A DNA stretch of 31,831 nucleotides from a virus, in IMG/VR virus record IMGVR_UViG_3300046787_000103, positions 1-31,831 of that record. The stretch is one strand, 5' to 3'. The notes under the pieces are model-generated. The model was not told where the DNA came from. It saw nothing but the letters and a program-made list of their open reading frames with translations, and made no database searches. Positions 27,276-31,831 of this stretch are shown here, piece after piece (the first letter of the stretch is position 1; each line of letters opens with the position of its first letter). The position numbers and the translations under genes are program-made.

Positions 27276-27605
27276 TAGGCTCAACAAGCAGTATCAGCAA
27301 GCGCAAGCTAACATCGTGCGCCCTTATACCTGGATCTTGGATCGCAGGGACGGAAACTCTAGCTGCTAAGAGTACTCAACCACCATCCTTAACAGGACGA
27401 GGATCGCAAAGCTGCCGCGGTTTGGTTGTTTAAAGGAAAGTCAAAGGCAAAAAGAGGGAGAAATACCCACGTTTGCTAGCATGTTAGCGTATGTTAGTAA
27501 GCCGCCGTCATAATAAAGACACAGCTCGAGGTACCGGATGACCGCCTCTGTAATGCTGTAACGCTAAGTGATAAAAGTGCAACTCAGATAATGTTCTTTT
27601 TAACT

Positions 27606-27623
27606 TTTGCCCGCAAGGGCAAA
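27606..27623 (+). other. GCAA-tetraloop hairpin
   Basis: TTTGCCC, loop GCAA, GGGCAAA: seven perfect base pairs closed by a GNRA tetraloop. No T-run follows, so it is not a standard intrinsic terminator in the plus direction. It sits inside a larger TGTTC/GAACA pairing (27592-27596 with 27632-27636). Confidence 0.7.
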
Positions 27624-27716
27624 GTGTGACTGAACAATCTAGATAATATTTAAACTGCTTCGCAGCACTAACACTTTCAAATAAAAGAAAAATAGTTCGA
27701 GCGGTAGCGAAGAACA

Positions 27717-27734
27717 GATGTACGCAAGTACATC
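27717..27734 (+). other. GCAA-tetraloop hairpin just upstream of the 367-aa gene
   Basis: GATGTAC, loop GCAA, GTACATC: seven perfect base pairs with a GNRA loop, 18 bases before the ATG at 27753. No T-run follows. It could cap the 3' end of the structured RNA as a processing or stability element, or shape the 5' leader of the next gene. Confidence 0.65.
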
Positions 27735-27739
27735 ATAAC

Positions 27740-27747
27740 TAAATATA
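27740..27747 (+). promoter_or_regulatory. Late-like TAAATATA string before the 367-aa gene
   Basis: CTAAATATA at 27739-27747 ends five bases before the ATG at 27753. It contains the late core but is too near the start codon for a normal leader with a ribosome site; no Shine-Dalgarno sequence is visible. It closely resembles the arrangement before gp25. Confidence 0.3.
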
Positions 27748-27752
27748 CTACT

Positions 27753-28856
27753 ATGAAGATTACTGAAATTATTGCTAACCCTCCTAATAAAGAAGAAGTT
27801 ACTCTGGAATTCCTAGGAGCAGCTACAGGCGCATACAAAGCATTTCAGCGAGGAAAGGCATTAAAAGCAGCGCAAGCTGCTAGGAAAGCTAGACAAGCTA
27901 CCAATATATTTGGTATGGGCAAGTACTCCCTTAAAGGGCTTAAAGGTCAAGAACGCCTAGCTATGATCGCAAAACGAATTCAAGTAGGACAAGCCGCTGC
28001 TCGAGGACAACAGGTAATCAAAGGATTTAAATCCAAATACATTGATATACTATCAATGTTAGGAGTAGCATACTACGTTTATGACTATTGGACTAGTATT
28101 ACTGCTGTAGAAGATGATTTAGCAGAGTTTTCCGAAGCAATTAAGAACAAATCTAATGTAGCCGAAGACAATATGTTTAAAGGGTTTGCTAGCGAGCAAG
28201 AAGCTACCGACGAAGCTACGACTATTAGAGAAGAACTATTGGGCAAAGCTACACTAAGCATTTTAGCGTCAACAGGTTTTGTCGGTGCTTTTGTTAAAAA
28301 CTTTGGAAAGATAGTTGGCATGTTGCCCATGTTAGGTATTCCAGGAAAGATCATTTCAGTTCTAGGATCATTGGTCCAGAAAACTAGTATTGTCGGCGGC
28401 GCAGCTTTGCTAGCATGGTTCGAAACTGAAAGCGGTAAAGCATTCTTAAAAGAATGGGCATTTGCATTGATAATGTTAGGCAAAGGTGTATCAACTGCTA
28501 TAACATTAGGAACAGGACTTGTGGATGCTGCTGAAAAGTGGTTAGAAGATAAAACAGGCGTTAATGTCCCTGGCATTCCAGACGCAGCAAGATCTAAAAT
28601 TGAACCAAGTGCTGCACAAAATGTTGCTGCTAGCCAGAAAGAAATTGCAAATAGAAAGTTTATAGGATCAATCCAAGCTACTGATGCTGAAGGATATCTA
28701 AGAACAGATAGAGATTTCTTCAGCAATCCTTCTATTATCAATGCAGTAGGTAAGGCATTGTATAACAAACAGCCTAGTCCGCTGGACGCTTTTCCAAAGA
28801 AACCAGGTGCAAAGTATCCTACATTTACACCAGCGTTAGACCGCTTTTCTTGGTAG
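27753..28856 (+). CDS. Unrecognised Ala/Gly-rich protein with hydrophobic segments (367 aa)
   Basis: I do not recognise this family. The N-terminus is MKITEIIANPPNKEE, followed by TLEFLGAATGAY and a basic, Ala-rich helix region to about residue 90 (KALKAAQAARKARQA). Hydrophobic stretches lie at about 96-113 (IDILSMLGVAYYVYDYW), 166-207 (LSILASTGFVGAFV, IVGMLPMLGIPGKIISVLG), 211-222 (TSIVGGAALLAW) and 235-256 (AFALIMLGKGVSTA). The C-terminus is polar and ends in LDRFSW. A short MK.xEII-type leader is reminiscent of the capsid-targeting leaders of T4 internal proteins (MKTYQEFIAE), so a packaged, membrane-active virion protein is a hypothesis. Its 3' end overlaps the convergent 73-aa gene by 32 bases. 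Confidence 0.8.
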   Translation: MKITEIIANPPNKEEVTLEFLGAATGAYKAFQRGKALKAAQAARKARQATNIFGMGKYSLKGLKGQERLAMIAKRIQVGQAAARGQQVIKGFKSKYIDILSMLGVAYYVYDYWTSITAVEDDLAEFSEAIKNKSNVAEDNMFKGFASEQEATDEATTIREELLGKATLSILASTGFVGAFVKNFGKIVGMLPMLGIPGKIISVLGSLVQKTSIVGGAALLAWFETESGKAFLKEWAFALIMLGKGVSTAITLGTGLVDAAEKWLEDKTGVNVPGIPDAARSKIEPSAAQNVAASQKEIANRKFIGSIQATDAEGYLRTDRDFFSNPSIINAVGKALYNKQPSPLDAFPKKPGAKYPTFTPALDRFSW

Positions 28857-29046
28857 CCTCAATATTCTCTTTGATGATTGTATTCAAAATGGTACGATCT
28901 TCATACGAGTACACATGAAATAGATCTTGGCTACTCACACCGCCTCGCATGTACCAACTTATTCTAAATATTTCATCTTTGAGGCCCTTAACGTCGGTTT
29001 CGAGACTGGTAATATAGTTTGCAATCTCGTCGTTAGTTAGGCGCAA
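28825..29046 (-). CDS. Small WYMRGG protein next to gp26 (baseplate-hub assembly?)
   Basis: 73 residues from a TTG start five bases after the gp26 stop, with AAGG just upstream. Key segment: ISWYMRGGVSSQDLFHVYS near 29-47, then DRTILNTIIKENIEATKKSG to the C-terminus. WYMRGG...R.II...KENIE.TKK is a pattern I know from short proteins beside gp26 in marine T4-like phages, sometimes labelled gp51; I cannot confirm that label. Probably co-transcribed and coupled with gp26. The last 32 bases are also coding on the plus strand for the 367-aa protein, leaving no room for a terminator between the convergent genes. Confidence 0.75.
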   Translation of the reverse strand: MRLTNDEIANYITSLETDVKGLKDEIFRISWYMRGGVSSQDLFHVYSYEDRTILNTIIKENIEATKKSGLTLV

Positions 29047-29051
29047 GAGCC

Positions 29052-29879
29052 TTAAGCGAAAAAACTTGCTTGATCCAGTGTAACGTTAATGATATTCTCT
29101 GCTGTACAGTGACCACATGCTACTCGTTGCGGAGGCATATCCCAAACTGCCTTGTTTTCTTCTAACTTTTGTTTGATAAGTTGATATGATTCACGCTCTG
29201 TGTTACGCAACCATTCTTCAATATATGCTTTTTCAGCAACTAGCGCACCATCTACTTGTACAGATTCGATAGCAGTTAAAAATAATTGTACTTGAAGTTC
29301 TGATAAGCTCTTATAGATACCGTCAATTTGTTGTTGACGAACATCTTCTTCTTTGAGTTCAGTAGTTTGAAATAATGTTTTCTGTAGTTTAAAGTTTTCA
29401 ATACTAAAATAACTCATCTCTTCGTACTGCAATGGGCGAATTTTGATGATTAAGCTATCGTTGATTGCAATAGTATTAATAAATTTTAAGTTATTAAAGT
29501 ACTCTAATATATTACCTAACTCAATTTCATACTCGTTTTCTTCGCCGCATGACGTACAAACTTGATGTATATTCATTTTATCGCCAAAAGTTGCAATACG
29601 AATTGCAACTAACAGCGCATCAATGTCTATAGCAGGCATGTGTTTTGCGTTTTTAATGTAAGGGCAGCAACTTTCAATAACTTTTGCAGTAGCTTCTCCA
29701 GTAAACAGAGCATCAGGGGTCTTCATTATGATCTCGTCCATGCCGCTCATAGCAAACACTGGAACGTTATTATAATCGCCTTGTAACGCACCTGGCTCGT
29801 AGTATAGCCCTTTGCTAGGCAAAGACACAGAAATCTTTGGTTGTCTAAAGAATCTCTGTAGCGGATTAGGTTGATTCAT
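29052..29879 (-). CDS. 26: Baseplate hub protein gp26 (T4_baseplate family)
   Basis: 275 residues from the ATG at 29877-29879. The family opening is clear: NPLQRFFRQPKISVSLPSKG, then VFAMSGMDEIIMKTPDALFTG, ATAKVIESCCPYIKN and IDIDALLVAIRIATFGDKM. Two Cys pairs, C108-x2-C111 and C255-x2-C258, look like the halves of a zinc site. A longer reading from 29930 is rejected because it lacks a ribosome site and would place the TATAAATA promoter inside the coding region. In T4, gp26 belongs to the baseplate hub group. The neighbouring WYMRGG and tape-measure-like genes support hub context. Confidence 0.85.
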   Translation of the reverse strand: MNQPNPLQRFFRQPKISVSLPSKGLYYEPGALQGDYNNVPVFAMSGMDEIIMKTPDALFTGEATAKVIESCCPYIKNAKHMPAIDIDALLVAIRIATFGDKMNIHQVCTSCGEENEYEIELGNILEYFNNLKFINTIAINDSLIIKIRPLQYEEMSYFSIENFKLQKTLFQTTELKEEDVRQQQIDGIYKSLSELQVQLFLTAIESVQVDGALVAEKAYIEEWLRNTERESYQLIKQKLEENKAVWDMPPQRVACGHCTAENIINVTLDQASFFA

Positions 29880-29893
29880 ATTTTTAGTTCCGA

Positions 29894-29901
29894 TAAATAT
29901 A
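29894..29901 (+). promoter_or_regulatory. Late-promoter-like GATAAATATA for the tape-measure-like gene
   Basis: TAAATATA at 29894-29901, preceded by GA, so GATAAATA (29892-29899) matches TATAAATA at seven of eight positions. It lies about 40 bases before the ATG at 29941, with a weak GGAAA ribosome site at 29932-29936. It faces away from the gp26 late promoter. Confidence 0.5.
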
Positions 29902-29908
29902 TTACCCG

Positions 29909-29916
29909 TATTTATA
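29909..29916 (-). promoter_or_regulatory. Exact T4 late promoter for gp26
   Basis: TATAAATA on the minus strand, an exact match to the T4 late -10 element, 29 bases upstream of the gp26 ATG at 29879. It supports the ATG start and regulation by gp55. Confidence 0.75.
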
Positions 29917-29940
29917 TACGCAGATAACACCGGAAAAATA

Positions 29941-31831
29941 ATGGATACAATCGATTATAAAAGGCTAGCTGAAGAGCAGGCCAAGGCAAATGCCAAGTTA
30001 ATGAACAAAGGTCCTTCGACAGCCTTGCCAACTGGCCCGGTAAATCTGTTCACTCAAGCAATTGATTCTGCTAAAGGCGGAATGGATACCTTAGGGAAAG
30101 CATACAAAGAAATTGAATCTCAAATCAATGCCGGCATGGGCACATGGCGTGACCTAAGTAAGACAGGTATTTCTTTTGGTAATGATGTAGTAGGTATGGC
30201 CGTTGCTGCCAAAGGTACTAGAATGGACCTTGGTGAATTTGCTGATACTGTTAAGAATAACTCAGTATACCTTGCAGGATTTGGCGGAAGCATTAATAAA
30301 GGTGCTGAAGAATTTGCAAAGACTAGTAAGGTTATGTTTGATCAGTACGGAGAAACAACTGATCAGTTAAGAAATATGGGTCTTACTAACAAAGATCTTA
30401 ATGATGCACTGGCATTGCAAGCAGGCATGATAGGTAACAGTATGCGTTCAGGCAAGGAACGTGATGCAATTGCTATTGAATCAGCTACTGCACTAGCTAC
30501 TGAAATGGATTTAATGGCTAAGATGACGGGGAAGAGTCGTACTGAGCAAATGGAAAGTGCTAAAAAGTTGCAAGCAGATGCAGCATTCCAAGCAAAGCTA
30601 GAACAACAAACTCGCGGCATGAGCGAGAAAGAAGCTGCTGAATACAAAACTAAAATTATGGCCGAGTACGCTAAGTCTGAAGCAATCGGTATGGGTCAAT
30701 CGTTTAAAGAAACGTTTACATTTGGTCAAGTGATGACTAAAGCAGCAGCCAATGAAATGGTAATGGCTGGCAAAGCTGGAACAGAAACTGTTAAAGCAGC
30801 AGCCGCAGCATCAGCTGGTAATTTTGAAGAAGCGTCTAAGCGCAACGCAGGTGCGATGGAAGCAGCAGCAGCTAATAATAAAAATGCTTCATTTCAGAAT
30901 ATGGTTATCATGGGATCATTTAGCGGTGCAGCAGGTGAAGCCGCACAGAAACAATACATGGCTAACAAAGCATTAGCTGATAACATTGAGCTGTTAAAGA
31001 AAGATCCAGAAAACAAAGGTAAGACTGATGCAGAACTAATAGCATTAGCTAGACAAAAAGCAAAAGACGAACAAGAAGCATCGTCAGGATCAACTAAAGC
31101 AGTAGTTCAGGTTGAACAACGAATGAAAGATGCAAGCAGTGCTATTGCAAACGGGCTTGTAGGCCCAATTAACAAAGATGTTAGCCCTGCATTGACCAAG
31201 CTAGCTGACACAGTTCTTAACTCTAGATCGGCATTTATTCCGGGTGCAAGAGAAAAAGGCAACATTGCTGCAACAGAAGGAGAGTTGCTTTCTGGAAGAA
31301 AACGTTTTGAAGACGGCGGCAAAGCTGGTGGATCTGCATTAGAAGTTGCAGGCTATGGCGTAGCTAAGGTAGGATCAGAATTCAACAAGGCAGGCGTAGC
31401 AGCAGTTGATGCTGCTACTTCAACGCCTTCCCCAGTTAAGAAACGTGCAGGCGGAAGTTTAGGCATGACAGGATCTCTATTTGAAAATTGGGGTTCAGGG
31501 GAGCTAGTAGAATTACACGGCATGGAAGCAGTTATGCGCCCTGAAGATATGGCTAAAGTTGTACAAAATGCGTTAGGCGGCGCAAAGAAGACACTCCCAG
31601 ATTTGTCAACAGCCGGCTCACAAGCTAAATCAGGAATTGATCTTAGTAAGATGATTAATGATGTTAAAACTTCTATTAGCACAACTGTGTCAGGCGGGGG
31701 AAGTACTACTGTAAAAAATCCAGACATCGCTGAACTTACAAGACCATTTGAAAAATCGTTTGCACAAATGGCTTCGGGCACTAGTACTTCGTCATTAATG
31801 GACGCAGTAAAAGCATCTAGCCCATCTGCAA
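29941..31831 (+). CDS. Tail tape-measure-like virion protein (partial, C-terminus outside window)
   Basis: An open frame of 630 codons from ATG at 29941 to the right edge with no stop. The sequence is Ala/Lys/Gly-rich and helical (MDTIDYKRLAEEQAKANAKL start; many AAxxAK stretches). Near residues 500-540 it has RAGGSLGMTGSLFENWGSGE, then LVELHGMEAVMRPEDM. A GG..G..G...ENxGSG...LHGxEAV.P block is one I associate with C-terminal parts of tape-measure-like structural proteins in marine myoviruses. Position beside gp26 fits: T4 gp29, the tape measure, is a hub protein. Divergent from gp26 with its own late-like promoter. Final length is unknown. Confidence 0.8.
   Translation, partial: MDTIDYKRLAEEQAKANAKLMNKGPSTALPTGPVNLFTQAIDSAKGGMDTLGKAYKEIESQINAGMGTWRDLSKTGISFGNDVVGMAVAAKGTRMDLGEFADTVKNNSVYLAGFGGSINKGAEEFAKTSKVMFDQYGETTDQLRNMGLTNKDLNDALALQAGMIGNSMRSGKERDAIAIESATALATEMDLMAKMTGKSRTEQMESAKKLQADAAFQAKLEQQTRGMSEKEAAEYKTKIMAEYAKSEAIGMGQSFKETFTFGQVMTKAAANEMVMAGKAGTETVKAAAAASAGNFEEASKRNAGAMEAAAANNKNASFQNMVIMGSFSGAAGEAAQKQYMANKALADNIELLKKDPENKGKTDAELIALARQKAKDEQEASSGSTKAVVQVEQRMKDASSAIANGLVGPINKDVSPALTKLADTVLNSRSAFIPGAREKGNIAATEGELLSGRKRFEDGGKAGGSALEVAGYGVAKVGSEFNKAGVAAVDAATSTPSPVKKRAGGSLGMTGSLFENWGSGELVELHGMEAVMRPEDMAKVVQNALGGAKKTLPDLSTAGSQAKSGIDLSKMINDVKTSISTTVSGGGSTTVKNPDIAELTRPFEKSFAQMASGTSTSSLMDAVKASSPSA

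Larger units (their letters stand above)
27276..27737 (+). ncRNA. Candidate large structured RNA (unknown family)
   Basis: 477 bases between two plus-strand genes contain no plausible protein gene. GC content is raised: about 55% by my count at 27301-27420 against roughly 27-40% in neighbouring genes. Complementary arms, plus orientation: 27330-27336 with 27340-27347 (one bulge); 27356-27360 with 27369-27373; 27377-27384 with 27419-27428 (two-base bulge), enclosing TCCT/AGGA at 27386-27397; 27528-27531 with 27545-27548 plus CGG/CCG inside; 27592-27596 with 27632-27636, enclosing a GCAA-capped 7-bp hairpin (27606-27623); 27655-27665; 27696-27711; and 27717-27734. Two 7-bp long-range pairings form a potential pseudoknot. 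No own promoter was found; it could be read through from the gp55/gp46 operon. I could not match it to tRNA, tmRNA, RNase P or group I intron cores. Confidence 0.55.

Noticed and set aside
27300-27570. Group I intron
   Set aside because: Strand order resembles P3/P7, but the conserved GACTA/TAGTC P7 core and guanosine-site sequences are absent and no interrupted exon flanks the region.
27435-27590. RNase P RNA resemblance (GGAAAGTC at 27435-27442; AGTGCAAC..CAGA at 27576-27588)
   Set aside because: The remaining conserved RNase P blocks (the GGCCAAATAG-type and 3' ACAGA..CCGGCTTA segments) are missing and too little sequence follows to hold them. The matches are short.
27606-27623. Intrinsic terminator
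   Set aside because: The hairpin is strong, but no T-run follows it on the plus strand and there is no gene ending nearby on the minus strand.
27276-27752. tRNA or tmRNA
   Set aside because: No cloverleaf, no GGTTCGAATCC arm with CCA end, and no tag reading frame with resume codon could be found.
28085-28768. 227-aa minus-strand ORF
   Set aside because: It is antisense to the 367-aa gene and has the composition of a shadow frame. It has no promoter or ribosome site.
29880-29930. Extended gp26 start (17 extra residues)
   Set aside because: It would place the exact TATAAATA late promoter inside the coding region and lacks a ribosome site. The family sequence begins at the ATG at 29879.
30363-31781. 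Three minus-strand ORFs (94, 71 and 142 aa) at the right end
   Set aside because: They are antisense to the open tape-measure-like frame, which is uninterrupted to the window edge and has family-like motifs.
1-31831. CRISPR arrays, insertion sequences or integrase attachment sites
   Set aside because: No regularly spaced repeats, transposase or integrase gene, or long terminal repeats were seen.

Overview
The window is a stretch of an AT-rich T4-like (Straboviridae-related, marine-type) myovirus genome. The evidence is direct. A complete set of T4-family baseplate genes (gp48/54-like, gp53, hub, gp5, gp25, gp6 and a giant protein in the gp7 position) lies on the minus strand. The T4 late sigma factor gp55 and the gp47/gp46 recombination nuclease lie on the plus strand. 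Baseplate gp26 and a tape-measure-like protein follow at the right end. Several sequences match the sub-style seen in marine cyanophages and pelagiphages, for example the LWYDT motif, the WYMRGG protein and the LHGxEAV motif. No photosynthesis or other host-marker genes are present, so the host cannot be named.

Layout. (1) Positions 1-22844, minus strand: one long late operon read right to left: gp48-like, gp53, gp27-like hub, gp5 spike without lysozyme, gp25, gp6, a 4405-residue giant baseplate protein carrying a seven-bladed FG-GAP propeller, then two small structural proteins, the last one cut by the window edge. Genes are packed tightly, and three junctions are TAATG stop/start overlaps. 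(2) Positions 22845-22919: a back-to-back control region, with a late-type TAAATA element facing left and a perfect sigma-70 promoter facing right. (3) Positions 22920-27275, plus strand: gp55, gp47, gp46, a small basic protein and a GIY-YIG nuclease. A second sigma-70 promoter precedes gp47. (4) Positions 27276-27752: 477 bases without a protein gene but rich in complementary segments, GNRA-capped hairpins and a possible pseudoknot. This is the best candidate in the window for an undescribed structured RNA. (5) Positions 27753-28856, plus: an unrecognised Ala/Gly-rich protein with hydrophobic stretches. (6) Positions 28825-29879, minus: a WYMRGG small protein and gp26. (7) Positions 29941-31831, plus: a partial tape-measure-like protein, divergent from gp26 across paired late promoters.

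How the parts work together (inference from T4): host RNA polymerase reads gp55 and gp47/46 early from consensus sigma-70 promoters. gp55 then redirects polymerase to TAAATA late promoters in front of the baseplate, hub and tape-measure genes. The gp46/47 complex resects DNA for recombination-dependent replication, and the minus-strand products assemble into the baseplate.
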